Shown here piece by piece: positions 9,272 through 17,909 of a stretch of DNA of 64,000 nucleotides. The DNA comes from Methylobacterium iners (GTDB lineage: Bacteria; Pseudomonadota; Alphaproteobacteria; Rhizobiales; Beijerinckiaceae). Position 1 is the stretch's first letter. The number at the start of each line of letters is the position of its first letter. The notes under the pieces are model-generated. The model was not told where the DNA came from. It saw only the letters and a program-made list of their open reading frames with translations, and searched no databases. Location of the stretch: the NCBI RefSeq assembly GCF_022179305.1, contig NZ_BPQP01000049.1:91605-155604 (forward strand), written 5' to 3'. A program made the translations under genes and the position numbers.

Positions 9272-9499
9272 ATGTCTCCGGAGTTAGTCTGCGCAGCTCT
9301 TGTCTCCACCGCTATCTGGATCACCTTTGCGGCAGGAGCCGCCGGCATCCTTCGCCTTCCGGAGAGGGCTCAACCCTGGGTGCCTTCGTCCTCGCAGATC
9401 GCGAAGAATGGACCCGGTGCTGTTCGCGGCGGGCAGTCCGCCCTTGCATATTCGGCAGACGTGACCGCGCTGAAGACCCCGGATTCAGGGACGGAGTAA
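9272..9499 (+). CDS. Possible small membrane protein, hypothetical
   Basis: A 75-codon frame starting at an ATG preceded by a G-rich stretch (GGGGGTGGG). Residues 5-28 (VCAALVSTAIWITFAAGAAG) form one clear hydrophobic helix, followed by a polar tail with no recognised domain. It stands alone between bioB and the FAH-family gene. The case rests only on the helix and the possible ribosome-binding site, so it could be spurious. Confidence 0.35.
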   Translation: MSPELVCAALVSTAIWITFAAGAAGILRLPERAQPWVPSSSQIAKNGPGAVRGGQSALAYSADVTALKTPDSGTE

Positions 9500-9716
9500 G
9501 CCAGGATTGCGAAGCACCTCATCGGCCGCGAGCGCCGACGCACGGCCGTTCGAGCAGGAAGCTGACGCAAGGCGGCGACGTGGATATCTGCCCGGGTCAG
9601 CGGTCACGATCGCCGGCGAGTATGAGCGAGAGCGATGCCGTCGCCGTCGACGGCCCTCACGGCGTCGTCGGGGAAACCGAGTCGAGCACGGTCGGCGCCC
9701 TCAAAATGTCCCTGCT

Positions 9717-10592
9717 CTAGTTCGTCGGTTCGCCCGCGGCGACCTTCGCCGTCCAGTCGTCGAAGGCGACCACCCGCTGGCGCTGCTCGCCGAGACCGGT
9801 GATGCCGAGGCTGACGACCTCGCCGCTCTTCAGGAAGCGCGGTGGCTTGCGAGCCATGCCGACGCCGGGCGGCGTGCCCGTCGTGATGATGTCGCCGGGC
9901 TCCAGCATCATGAAATGCGAGACGTAGGCGACGAGTTGGTGCACGTCGAAGATCATGGTTCCGGTCGAGCCAGACTGCATGCGGACGCCGTCGACATCGA
10001 GCCAGAGGGACAGGTTCTTAAGGTCCCCGATCTCGTCGAGGGTGACGAGCCAGGGCCCAAGGGGGCCGAAGGTGGGGCAGCCCTTGCCCTTGGTCCAGGT
10101 GCCGCCGCGCTCGAGCTGGTATTCCCGCTCGGAGAGGTCGTTGCAGATGCAGACGCCCGCGACGTAGGACATCGCCTCGTTGGCGTGGACGTAGGAGGCG
10201 CGGGCGCCGATCACGACGGCGAGCTCGACCTCCCAATCCGTCTTCGCCGAGCCCTTGGGAAGAATGACGTCGTCGTTGGGTCCGCAGATGCAGGAGGGCG
10301 CCTTGTTGAAGAGGATGGGCTCGGGTGGCACCGCCGCGCCGGTCTCCGCGGCATGGTCGGCATAGTTGAGGCCGATGGCGATGAAGTTGCGCGTTCCGCC
10401 GACGCAGGGGCCGAGCCGGGTGCCTGGGGGCACGAGCGGCAGCGTCGTCGGGTCGAGGCGTCGCAGCCGCTCGAGGGACTCGCGCGCCAACGCGGGGCCG
10501 GCGATGTCGCGAACGATCCCCGACAGGTCGCGGATTTCGCCCGTCGCATCGATCAGGCCGGGCTTCTCGTCGCCCCTTGCACCATGACGCAC
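9717..10592 (-). CDS. Fumarylacetoacetate hydrolase (FAH) family protein, start disrupted
   Basis: Members of this branch hydrolyse acylpyruvate-type diketo acids or act in sugar-acid catabolism. The metal-binding and catalytic motifs are present: GLNYADHAAE, KAPSCICGPNDDV, DWEVELAVVIG, NDLSEREYQ and TTGTPPGVG. The annotated start is GTG at 10592 (RHGARGDEKPG). Family members normally begin MKLLR(H/Y)G. Just upstream, at 10600, lies ATGAAACTG with a good GGAGCGG ribosome-binding site, but in another frame. Insertion of one base would restore exactly MKLLRHGA. The gene therefore either has a one-base deletion, starts poorly at GTG, or contains a sequence error. The substrate cannot be told. 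Confidence 0.82.
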   Translation of the reverse strand: MRHGARGDEKPGLIDATGEIRDLSGIVRDIAGPALARESLERLRRLDPTTLPLVPPGTRLGPCVGGTRNFIAIGLNYADHAAETGAAVPPEPILFNKAPSCICGPNDDVILPKGSAKTDWEVELAVVIGARASYVHANEAMSYVAGVCICNDLSEREYQLERGGTWTKGKGCPTFGPLGPWLVTLDEIGDLKNLSLWLDVDGVRMQSGSTGTMIFDVHQLVAYVSHFMMLEPGDIITTGTPPGVGMARKPPRFLKSGEVVSLGITGLGEQRQRVVAFDDWTAKVAAGEPTN

Positions 10593-10821
10593 AGTTTCAT
10601 CGCCGGACCGCTCCGTTCTGAGCCAGCCCTCGACATCGGTCGGGAGGGCCGTCGCGACAAGGGCGAGGCCATCCGGGACGTCGTCGTCCGACCTGTTGCA
10701 GGAAACACACGATTGGCGTGCAAAGCCTCCGTGCTGCCACTTTTCGTGCCAGCATCATGCACAATCTTGCAGAAAGTTTAGATGTGAACCAAACTCCCTT
10801 TGCTTACACTTATTCTGTTAT

Positions 10822-10837
10822 TTAATTTCAAATTAAC
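10822..10837. promoter_or_regulatory. Perfect CtrA consensus site in the AT-rich fadL upstream region
   Basis: TTAATTTCAAATTAAC fits TTAA-N7-TTAAC exactly. It lies in a strikingly AT-rich stretch (about 10780-10870) within a roughly 400-bp gap between the FAH gene and the FadL gene, about 160 bp before the fadL start. The gap holds no other gene. AT-richness raises the chance of a random match, so CtrA binding is only suggested. Confidence 0.4.
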
Positions 10838-10997
10838 GAATATGCATAGTATTTATTCCACCATCCTAAGTGCCACACCTTGAAGCCTCGGGGATTGCGA
10901 AGTCTCGGCACAACCGGCAATCTGATCATAAAGGCGTCGGTCCGGTTGGGGTCAGACGGAACAATCGAGCGCCACGAGAGCAAGGTGGGGACGGGTC

Positions 10998-12329
10998 ATG
11001 AAAGGTAGGATACGGGCGCTGGCCCTCGCGGGTCTCTCCGCAACGGCGTTGGCGGCGAGCTGGGGTTCGGCGCAGGCGGGCGCCTTCGGGGTTCGCGAGC
11101 AGAGCGCCGAGGCTCAGGGCCTCGCCTTCGCCGGCGCGGGCTCGGGCTCGGGCGGCGTCTCCTCCATGTTCTGGAACCCGGCCGTCATCACGATGGCGCC
11201 GGGCTTCGTGAAGGAGCAGAACCTCAGCCTGATCGCATTGTCGGGCGGAATCCGGACGCTGCCGGGGACCAATCCGGCCTTCGCTCCCCTCGGCGACTCG
11301 GGCGAGCTCGGCCAGACTGCCGTCGTGCCGGCCGGCGCCACCTCCTACCAGCTCACCGACCGGATCTGGCTCGGTCTCTCGACCGGCGCGCCCTTCGGCC
11401 TGACCACCAAGGCGCGCAACGTCTGGGCCGGCGAGCTCTACGGCCGCTCGAACCGCATCTTCAGCCTGGCCTTCAATCCCGTGATCGGCTTCAAGGTCAA
11501 CGAGTGGTTTTCGATCGCCGCCGGTCCCAACATCCAGTATTTCCGCCTGACGCTGCGCCAGGCGGTCCCGCTGCCGATCCCGCCCTTCTCGCCGGCCAAC
11601 CTGCCGAGCAGCTTCCTCAAGGGCGATTCCTGGGGCGTGGGATTCACGGCCGGCGCGCTGTTCACCGCGCCGACCGGCACCACGCTGGGCGTCGGCTACC
11701 GCTCGTCGATCCACCACGACATCGAGGGCTCGATCGGCGTGCCGCTCCTCGCCCTGGCGCCGGTCGCCGGGCAGGTCACGGCGAAGTTCAACACGCCGGA
11801 GAAGGTCACGGTCGGTCTCACGCAGGAGATCAACCCGGTCACGCGCATCAATCTCGGCTTCGAGTGGGACAACTGGTCCCGCGCGGGAACCATCGGCATC
11901 GTCTCGCGCGCCCGCGGCATCCCTGTCAGCTTCCTGCCCCTGAACTACAAGGACGGCTACACCTACTCGATCGGTGCCGAGTACGACTGGTCGCCGAATC
12001 TGACCCTGCGCGCCGGCGTGAACTACGAGCAGTCGCCGATCGACTTCGAGAACCGCTCGGTTCGCCTGCCCGACGCCGATCGCATCAATGTCTCGGTCGG
12101 TGCGAGCTACCAATGGAACGAGAAGCTGACGCTCCACTTCGCCTACTCGCACCTCTTCGTCGACCGTGCCCCGATCCTCTCCGGCCCGGGCCGCGACTAC
12201 AACACCGCGAACGTCGTCTTCGCCGGCGTGTCCAACGGCAGCGCCGACCTGGTGTCGGTCGGCTTCCGGTACGTGCTCGGGGAGCCGGCACGGCCCGTCG
12301 CCCCGGCGCCGCTGGTCCGCAAGAACTGA
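10998..12329 (+). CDS. FadL/OmpP1/TodX family outer membrane transporter
   Basis: A 443-residue outer membrane beta-barrel for uptake of long-chain fatty acids or other hydrophobic compounds. A signal peptide covers residues 1-27 (cleavage after GSAQA). The mature N-terminus carries the FadL hatch features GAFGVREQSAEAQGLAFAGA and SSMFWNPA, the usual FadL asparagine-proline motif. The rest is alternating barrel strands ending in VSVGFRYVLG. The start has a GGGGACGGGTC stretch upstream. A strong terminator follows. A perfect CtrA-type site lies in its AT-rich upstream region. The exact substrate is not evident. Confidence 0.9.
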   Translation: MKGRIRALALAGLSATALAASWGSAQAGAFGVREQSAEAQGLAFAGAGSGSGGVSSMFWNPAVITMAPGFVKEQNLSLIALSGGIRTLPGTNPAFAPLGDSGELGQTAVVPAGATSYQLTDRIWLGLSTGAPFGLTTKARNVWAGELYGRSNRIFSLAFNPVIGFKVNEWFSIAAGPNIQYFRLTLRQAVPLPIPPFSPANLPSSFLKGDSWGVGFTAGALFTAPTGTTLGVGYRSSIHHDIEGSIGVPLLALAPVAGQVTAKFNTPEKVTVGLTQEINPVTRINLGFEWDNWSRAGTIGIVSRARGIPVSFLPLNYKDGYTYSIGAEYDWSPNLTLRAGVNYEQSPIDFENRSVRLPDADRINVSVGASYQWNEKLTLHFAYSHLFVDRAPILSGPGRDYNTANVVFAGVSNGSADLVSVGFRYVLGEPARPVAPAPLVRKN

Positions 12330-12360
12330 CGCGGATCGCAGGTCGCTCGCAACGATAGAC

Positions 12361-12392
12361 AGAGCCGGCGGGGCACCCCGCCGGCTCTTTTC
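12361..12392 (+). terminator. Intrinsic terminator after the FadL gene
   Basis: A perfect 13-bp stem (AGAGCCGGCGGGG with CCCCGCCGGCTCT), a 2-nt loop and a run of T on the plus strand, 31 bp after the fadL stop. It also separates fadL from convergent phaC. Confidence 0.85.
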
Positions 12393-12408
12393 GTTCGTGC
12401 TCTAACCC

Positions 12409-14211
12409 TCAGGCCTTCATGCGGACGTAGGTGCCGGGCGCCGGGCCGAGCGAGGAGAGGCCGGCCTCGCCCGGAATGCGGGCGGGAACGCGGGCCGGGG
12501 CCTGATGCTCCAGCCAGGCGAACCAGTAGGGCCACCAGGAGCCCTTGTGCTCGGTCGCGGCCTGCATCCAATCCGCGAAGTGGCCCTTGGCCGGACCGCC
12601 AGTCCAGAACCCGTATTTCGGCTTGCTCGGCGGGTTGACGACGCCGGCGATATGGCCGGACCCCGCCACCACGTACTCGACCTTGCCGCCGAACTTCGAG
12701 GAGCCTTCGAAGACGGAGAGCGCCGGCGCGATGTGGTCCTCGCGCGTGGCGAGATTGAAGATCGGAACCTTCACCTTCTTCAGTTCGAGGCGGACGTTGC
12801 CGAGGATCATCCGCCCCTGCGAGAGCGTGTTCTCGAGGTAGCAGTTGCGCAGGTAGAAGGAATGGTTGGCCGCCGGCATTCGGGTCGCGTCGGCGTTCCA
12901 GTAGAGCAGGTCGAAGGGCATCGGCGTCTTGCCCTTCACGTAGTTGTTGACGACGTAGGACCAGATCAGGTCGTTCGGGCGCAGCATGTTGAAGGCGGTG
13001 GCCATGCCCGATCCTTCGAGATAGCCGCGGCGCTTCATCCGTGCCTCGATCGCCTGGATCTGCGCCTCGTCGGCGAAGACCTTCAGGTCGCCGGCATGGG
13101 TGAAGTCGACCTGGGTCGTCAGGAAGGTCGCGCTCTTGATGCGCTTGTTGCCGGTCGCCGCCTGCATCGCCAGCGTCACGGCGAGCAGCGTGCCGCCGAC
13201 GCAGTAGCCCGCCGCGGCGACCTCGTTCTCGCCCGTGGCGACGCCGATCGCGTCGATCGCCGCCTCGATGCCCTCCCGCATGTAGCTCTCGAAATCCTTG
13301 TCCGCGTGGCGCTCGTCCGGGTTGACCCAGGAGATACAGAACACGGTCAGGCCTTGGCTGACCATCCAGCCGATGAGGCTCTTCTGCGGATTGAGGTCGA
13401 GGATGTAGTACTTGTTGATCCAGGGCGGCACGATGAGGAACGGCCGCTTCAGGACGGTCTCCGTGGTCGGCGCGTACTGGATCAGCTCCATCAGGTCGTT
13501 GCGGAACACCACTTCGCCCGGCGTCACCGCCACGTTGACGCCGACCTCGAACCCGGTCGGGTCGGTCTGGCGGACGCGCAGCTCTCCCTTGCCCGCCTCG
13601 ATATCCTCGGCGAGCATCTTCATGCCGCGCACGAGGTTGGCGCCGTTCTCCTCCAGCGTGTGCCGGATCAGCTCCGGATTGGTCAGGACGAAGTTCGAGG
13701 GCGAGAGCGCGCCGGTGATCTGGCGCAGGTAGAACTGGGCCTTGTGCCGAGTGTGATCGTCGATGCCCTCGGCGCCCTCGACGAGCTCCTCCGCCCATCG
13801 CGCGGTGATGAGGTAGCTCTGCTTCAGGAAGTCGAAGATCGGGTTCGTCGACCATTCCTCGTGCTTGAAGCGGTTGTCCTTCGGCTCCGGCTCGACCACC
13901 GGCGCGGCCGGCTCGCCCTGGAGGCGGTGCCAGGTCGAGCCCCAAAGGGTGATGAAGGCCTCGCTCAGCTTCGTCTGCGCCTCGATCGTCTTCTGGGGAT
14001 CGACCAGCCAGCGCTCCGCCACCGCGCCGAGTGTGCGAACGACGTCGTTGACCTCGTCGGGCGGCTTGACCGGCGCGGGGAGTGGCAAGTCGCCCTCGCC
14101 CTTCGGCTTCATGTAGATCGCGGCCGCGCGTCCGAACTCCTCGACGAGCAGGCTGGCGTTGCGCGACAGGGCCTCGATGTCGGGCAACGGCGTGGTCCTC
14201 TCGGTCGTCAC
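12409..14211 (-). CDS. phaC: Class I poly(3-hydroxyalkanoate) synthase PhaC
   Basis: PhaC polymerises (R)-3-hydroxyacyl-CoA into storage polyester on granules. The 600-residue protein has the N-terminal PhaC domain and the alpha/beta hydrolase core with the lipase-like box GYCVGG. The catalytic triad is Cys337, Asp492 (in REDHIAP) and His520 (in GSGHIAG). The conserved WNADATRMP and FWTGGPAKGHF are present. Length and lack of a PhaE or PhaR neighbour fit class I. The start is GTG at 14211 with GGGAGAGA about 8 nt upstream. It is divergent from a lipoprotein gene and convergent with fadL. phaA and phaB are not nearby. Confidence 0.96.
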   Translation of the reverse strand: MTTERTTPLPDIEALSRNASLLVEEFGRAAAIYMKPKGEGDLPLPAPVKPPDEVNDVVRTLGAVAERWLVDPQKTIEAQTKLSEAFITLWGSTWHRLQGEPAAPVVEPEPKDNRFKHEEWSTNPIFDFLKQSYLITARWAEELVEGAEGIDDHTRHKAQFYLRQITGALSPSNFVLTNPELIRHTLEENGANLVRGMKMLAEDIEAGKGELRVRQTDPTGFEVGVNVAVTPGEVVFRNDLMELIQYAPTTETVLKRPFLIVPPWINKYYILDLNPQKSLIGWMVSQGLTVFCISWVNPDERHADKDFESYMREGIEAAIDAIGVATGENEVAAAGYCVGGTLLAVTLAMQAATGNKRIKSATFLTTQVDFTHAGDLKVFADEAQIQAIEARMKRRGYLEGSGMATAFNMLRPNDLIWSYVVNNYVKGKTPMPFDLLYWNADATRMPAANHSFYLRNCYLENTLSQGRMILGNVRLELKKVKVPIFNLATREDHIAPALSVFEGSSKFGGKVEYVVAGSGHIAGVVNPPSKPKYGFWTGGPAKGHFADWMQAATEHKGSWWPYWFAWLEHQAPARVPARIPGEAGLSSLGPAPGTYVRMKA

Positions 14212-14350
14212 GCGTCCATCTCTCCCTCTCTGTGCCGCGCTCCCTTCGCGCGGCGGGTGCCGCGCGGCCGGGCGGGCCTCGTTTCCGACAAATTAACGCC
14301 CCACCTCGACATTCCGCCAGACCGGCCCGCAATTATCGGTCGACATCATC

Positions 14351-14683
14351 ATGAAGCGGCTTCGCTTTTCCTTCGCCGTTCTCGCCGGTGCCCTCCTGAC
14401 GGGGGGCTGCGCCAGCGACGTGAATCCGCTGCGCGATGCCTATGTCGGGGCGGGGATGCCCTCGCGCCAGGCGAAGCCCGCGGATTTCGTGGCGGAGTCG
14501 CGCACCCAGGCGTCAGGCGAGTTCCTGCCCGTCGGCGTCTCGGCGCCGCAGCGGCCGATCCGGGCGAAATCGAGCGAGGGCGCCAAGGCCCTCGAGGCCG
14601 AACTCGAGGGCGCGCGCAGCCGCAACGAAGCCCAGGGCCGCGCTGCCGCGAGCGCCGGCCGGGCCGCAGCGCCGCCGCAATAG
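14351..14683 (+). CDS. Small lipoprotein, hypothetical
   Basis: A 110-residue protein with a lipoprotein signal peptide: KRLRF, a hydrophobic core and the lipobox LTGGC at about residue 20. The mature part is polar, ending in an Ala/Arg/Glu-rich, probably helical tail. No known domain is recognised. It is divergent from phaC and lies about 120 bp before the aminotransferase gene. Confidence 0.7.
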   Translation: MKRLRFSFAVLAGALLTGGCASDVNPLRDAYVGAGMPSRQAKPADFVAESRTQASGEFLPVGVSAPQRPIRAKSSEGAKALEAELEGARSRNEAQGRAAASAGRAAAPPQ

Positions 14684-14800
14684 GACATTTCGGGGTCGGC
14701 CTTCGTCCCCCGAAGTGCTAGATCAATCCATCCATGTCACCGTGATGACAGTTTCTCGCGCGAGTCAGGTCGAATCGCGCCGTTGGACACGCTGAAGGCC

Positions 14801-16021
14801 ATGACCGATTTTCACCGCATCAAGCGCCTGCCTCCCTACGTCTTCGAGCAGGTGAACCGGATCAAGGCCCAGGCCCGCGCGGGCGGCGCCGACATCATCG
14901 ATCTCGGCATGGGCAATCCGGATCTCGACGCGCCCAAGCACGTGATCGCCAAGCTGATCGAGACGGCGGGCCGCCCGCGCACGGACCGCTACTCTTCGTC
15001 GAAGGGCATCGCCGGCCTGCGTCGGGCCCAGGCCGCCTATTATCAGCGCCGCTTCGGCGTCGCCCTCAACCCCGAGACCCAGGTCGTCGCGACGCTGGGC
15101 TCGAAGGAGGGCTTCGCCAACATGGCGCAGGCGATCACGGCGCCCGGCGACGTGGTGCTGGTGCCCAACCCCAGCTACCCGATCCACGCCTTCGGCTTCC
15201 TCATGGCCGGCGGCGTGATCCGCTCGGTGCCCGCCGAGCCGACGCCGGCCTTCTTCCCCGCAGTCGAGAAGGCGATGCAGCACTCGATCCCGAAGCCCGT
15301 CGCGATCGTGGTCTGCTACCCCTCGAACCCGACGGCCTACGTCGCCTCGCTGGACTTCTACCGGGACCTCGTCGCCTTCGCGAAGCGGCACGAGATCATC
15401 ATCCTGTCCGACCTCGCCTATGCCGAGGTCTATTTCGACGATCACGACCCGCCGCCCTCCGTCCTCCAGGTGCCCGGCGCGATCGACTGCACCGTCGAAT
15501 TCACCTCGCTGTCCAAGACCTTCTCGATGGCCGGCTGGCGGATGGGCTTCGCGGTCGGCAACGAGCGCCTGCTCGCCGCGCTGACGCGCGTGAAGTCCTA
15601 CCTCGATTACGGCGCCTTCACGCCGATCCAGGTGGCGGCGACCGCGGCGCTCAACGGACCCGAGGATTGCATCCGCGAGATGCGCGGCATCTACCGCAAG
15701 CGCCGCGACGCCCTGATCGAGGCCTTCGACAAGACGGGCTGGAAGATTCCCGCTCCCTCCGCCTCGATGTTCGCCTGGGTGCCGATACCCGAGAAGTACC
15801 AGGGCCTCGGCAGCCTCGAATTCTCGAAGCTCCTCGTCGAGAAGGCCGACGTGGCAGTGGCCCCGGGCATCGGCTTCGGCGAGCACGGCGAAGCCTATGT
15901 CCGCATCGCCCTCGTCGAGAACGAGCAGCGCATCCGTCAGGCGGCACGCAACATCCGTCGCTTCTTCGAGACGTCGGACCGCACGCTCCACAACGTCGTG
16001 CCGATGGCCAAGGTCGGCTGA
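14801..16021 (+). CDS. PLP-dependent class I/II aminotransferase (AlaC/DapL-like)
   Basis: A 406-residue fold-type I aminotransferase. Visible motifs are DLGMGNPDLDAP, RYSSSKGIAGLRRA, NPSYPIH, CYPSNPTA, the SDLAYAEVYFD cofactor aspartate, and the lysine in SLSKTFSMAGWRMGF. These are the features of the AlaC (alanine/glutamate) and LL-diaminopimelate aminotransferase-like group. I place the start at the ATG at 14801 (MTDFHRIKRLPPY), since the conserved RIKRLPPYVF follows at once; a TTG six codons earlier is less likely. An alanine-forming transaminase is the best guess. In other alphaproteobacteria this gene often sits beside homoserine dehydrogenase, which is not the case here. Confidence 0.88.
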   Translation: MTDFHRIKRLPPYVFEQVNRIKAQARAGGADIIDLGMGNPDLDAPKHVIAKLIETAGRPRTDRYSSSKGIAGLRRAQAAYYQRRFGVALNPETQVVATLGSKEGFANMAQAITAPGDVVLVPNPSYPIHAFGFLMAGGVIRSVPAEPTPAFFPAVEKAMQHSIPKPVAIVVCYPSNPTAYVASLDFYRDLVAFAKRHEIIILSDLAYAEVYFDDHDPPPSVLQVPGAIDCTVEFTSLSKTFSMAGWRMGFAVGNERLLAALTRVKSYLDYGAFTPIQVAATAALNGPEDCIREMRGIYRKRRDALIEAFDKTGWKIPAPSASMFAWVPIPEKYQGLGSLEFSKLLVEKADVAVAPGIGFGEHGEAYVRIALVENEQRIRQAARNIRRFFETSDRTLHNVVPMAKVG

Positions 16022-16154
16022 GACCCGCCGCGTGTGGCGGCTGGGCGACAGGCTCTGGTAAACCGCGAATGGCGGCGCGCTCGCCCTTGCCAGGCATGGG
16101 CATCGTCCGCACGGTCGCCGCATGTTCGAACGCCGTACTGTTCCGAGGGGCCCT

Positions 16155-16367
16155 ATGCGCCGCCTGATGCTGATTGCGGCCCTCGCGCTCGCCGGCGCCG
16201 CGACCGCCTGCGCCCCGAATCCGATCGTCGCCCGCGATCCGGTGCCGGCGCCCTCGCCGGAACTCGGCTACGTCTGCGATTCCCGGCCGACAGCCCTGAA
16301 CGCGTTCGTGACGGGCTGCGAGCCGGTGTCCCGGGAGCAGCGGGCGGTGGTTCGCGCCCGGGGCTGA
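16155..16367 (+). CDS. Small lipoprotein or exported protein, hypothetical
   Basis: A 70-residue protein starting at ATG 16155, preceded by GAGGGG. The N-terminal RRLMLIAALALAGAATAC looks like a lipoprotein signal with Cys19 as the likely lipidated residue. Two further cysteines occur in the mature part (YVCDS, TGCEP). No family is recognised. A GC hairpin follows. Confidence 0.65.
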   Translation: MRRLMLIAALALAGAATACAPNPIVARDPVPAPSPELGYVCDSRPTALNAFVTGCEPVSREQRAVVRARG

Positions 16368-16387
16368 CGCCCCCTTGAAACGAAGAA

Positions 16388-16409
16388 GGGCCGGACTTTC
16401 GTCCGGCCC
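16388..16409 (+). terminator. GC-rich hairpin, probable terminator
   Basis: A perfect 9-bp stem (GGGCCGGAC/GTCCGGCCC) with loop TTTC, lying between the plus-strand lipoprotein and the convergent minus-strand exported protein. There is no T-run on the plus strand, so efficiency is uncertain; on the minus strand it is followed by TTCTTCG. Confidence 0.5.
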
Positions 16410-16431
16410 CCGCATTCTCGATGATCGCCGC

Positions 16432-16722
16432 TCAGCGCGTGGCGGGGCTGCCCGTGCGCGGCATTGCCGCCGGATCGCTGGTCATCGTGCCGGGGGTGCC
16501 GGGAGCCTGGCGCGTGGTCGGCACGGCGGTCGTGCCGGTGCTGCCCGGACCTTCCATGCTGTCGCCGCGACCGACCACGCCGGACTTGGAGCCAGCGGAA
16601 TTGGGTCCGACGCTGGTACCCGTCGAGCTGGTGTCGGCTCCGGTGCCCTGCTGCGCGAAGGCTGCGCCGGAAAGGCCGAGCATCAGTGCCGCCGCGGCGG
16701 CAAGGGTCGTGGTGCGGGTCAT
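16432..16722 (-). CDS. Small exported Ser/Thr/Gly-rich protein, hypothetical
   Basis: A 96-residue protein with a clear Sec signal peptide ending in GAAFAQ at about residue 24. The mature part is low-complexity, rich in Gly, Thr, Ser and Pro, with no cysteine and no known domain. The start at 16722 has AGGAG six bases upstream inside the sequence AGGAGCGAGACATG, a leader seen before two other genes in this window. It is divergent from the exported protein at 16915. Confidence 0.7.
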   Translation of the reverse strand: MTRTTTLAAAAALMLGLSGAAFAQQGTGADTSSTGTSVGPNSAGSKSGVVGRGDSMEGPGSTGTTAVPTTRQAPGTPGTMTSDPAAMPRTGSPATR

Positions 16723-16914
16723 GTCTCGCTCCTGAGATGGGGAAAGGTTGAGTCGAGAACGCGAGCGGTCGGCAATTGGTTCATGCCGTCGCACGTCCAA
16801 TGCCTCGACGGCGAGGTTGATGGCGTGCGAAAGGCCGGCGACAGACAGCGTGAGATGGGCCATAACCGACCTGGTATTCGAGGGCGTGATGGACGCCTGG
16901 GGGGAGAACGTGCA

Positions 16915-17265
16915 GTGATCGATCGCAAGGTCATCGCCTGCCTGATGCTGGTCGGCTTCGCGCTTCCCTTCGCCGCAACGGTCGAGGCCGCCCCCCGAGA
17001 CGTGGTGCTTGAACGCGAGGGGCCGATCCTGCTCGACACAGACCGCACCTCGGGTCGACCGCTGCCGAGCCTTCGCCGTCCGGACCTCGATCCCGCACAG
17101 GCGGTTCCCGTTCCGACGGTGATGAACGGAGGTGGGTTCGGGCTGACGGGCTTCGACTATTACGGAGACGGTCTCAGCGAGGGACCGTTCGGCCGCGCTC
17201 GTCGACGCAACGACTACGTGATCGCACCGGCCCTGATAGTGCCGCTGGGCGTTCCGCTGCGCTGA
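16915..17265 (+). CDS. Exported protein, hypothetical
   Basis: A 116-residue protein starting at GTG 16915, with GGGGAGA about 7 nt upstream. An N-terminal signal peptide (hydrophobic core ACLMLVGFALPFAA, likely cleavage after VEAA) is followed by a polar region rich in Pro, Arg and Asp. It ends in a short hydrophobic stretch, IAPALIVPLGVPLR. No domain is recognised. It is convergent with the DUF3140 gene, 11 bp apart. Confidence 0.6.
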   Translation: MIDRKVIACLMLVGFALPFAATVEAAPRDVVLEREGPILLDTDRTSGRPLPSLRRPDLDPAQAVPVPTVMNGGGFGLTGFDYYGDGLSEGPFGRARRRNDYVIAPALIVPLGVPLR

Positions 17266-17276
17266 GCGCGTAGCGC

Positions 17277-17624
17277 TCACTCCTTTAGGGGATCATGCCC
17301 CCAGTTCATGAGTGAGAGCCGCCACGGCGAGTCGGGGTCCTGGCGTGCCTTACCGCCCTGGGCGAGATGGCGCCGGACGTAGCCGATGACCTTACGCATG
17401 TGAGCATAATCGTCCGCCGTCAGGTCCGCCTTCGACTTGTCATTGATGGCCAGGATGCGCCGGCCCTCCTGGTGACCCGTCGACTCGGTCTCACCGTCCT
17501 TCTTTTGGCCGACGGAGCGGCTCGCCTCGCTGTCCAGATGCTTTCGGAGCACCGCGGGCGTCATGTTGACGACCTTGCCGAACTCCTTCCACGTCGTTGC
17601 GTCGTCGTGCTCGGTCTGCGCCAT
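17277..17624 (-). CDS. DUF3140 family protein
   Basis: A 115-residue soluble, strongly charged protein. The pattern WKEFGKVVNMTPAVLRKHLDS at the N-terminus and the later DYAHMRKVIGYVRRHLAQ match DUF3140, small proteins of unknown function scattered in rhizobia and actinobacteria and often near stress genes. The C-terminus WRLSLMNWGHDP also fits. The start ATG at 17624 has AGGAGCGATGTGAG upstream. It is followed on the other strand by tRNA-Leu. Confidence 0.75.
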   Translation of the reverse strand: MAQTEHDDATTWKEFGKVVNMTPAVLRKHLDSEASRSVGQKKDGETESTGHQEGRRILAINDKSKADLTADDYAHMRKVIGYVRRHLAQGGKARQDPDSPWRLSLMNWGHDPLKE

Positions 17625-17774
17625 CTCACATCGCTCCTAGTCTGTCGTGACGGAAGCCAAAGCCGACGATGGGCGAGTGTTCCAGGACGGCAACGAGTAC
17701 GCTGCGCGCCCACGAGCGCTCGGAAGACCTGTCGCGCGCTGCTGGCTTGATTTAAGAGGGAGCAAGACCTGAGA

Positions 17775-17860
17775 GGCCGCTTGCCGAAACCGGTAGACGG
17801 AAGGCACTTAAAATGCCTCGGGCTATGCCCGTGTGGGTTCGAGTCCCACAGCGGCCACCA
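17775..17860 (+). tRNA. tRNA-Leu (anticodon UAA)
   Basis: An 86-nt class II tRNA with encoded CCA. The acceptor stem pairs GGCCGCT with AGCGGCC. The D arm is CCG/CGG, and the anticodon stem AGGCA/TGCCT encloses loop CTTAAAA with anticodon TAA. A long variable arm (CGGGC...GCCCG) and a T arm GTGGG-TTCGAGT-CCCAC follow. It reads UUA and, by wobble, UUG codons, which are rare in this GC-rich genome. It sits in a short region of small accessory genes, but I found no duplicated 3' end that would mark an integrated element. Confidence 0.95.
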
Positions 17861-17909
17861 GCAGGCTCCATTGGGCCGCCCGTGATGTTGATGCCGATAG
17901 AATGCCAGT

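Noticed and set aside
8962-9348. Open frame of 128 codons on the minus strand
   Set aside because: Composition looks random and no family signature or ribosome-binding site was found.
9500-9716. Open frame on the plus strand between the small membrane gene and the FAH gene
   Set aside because: No clear start, and the translation is low-complexity; no support from motifs.
17775-17860. tRNA-Leu as an integration site
   Set aside because: No duplicated 3' end and no integrase were found in the window.
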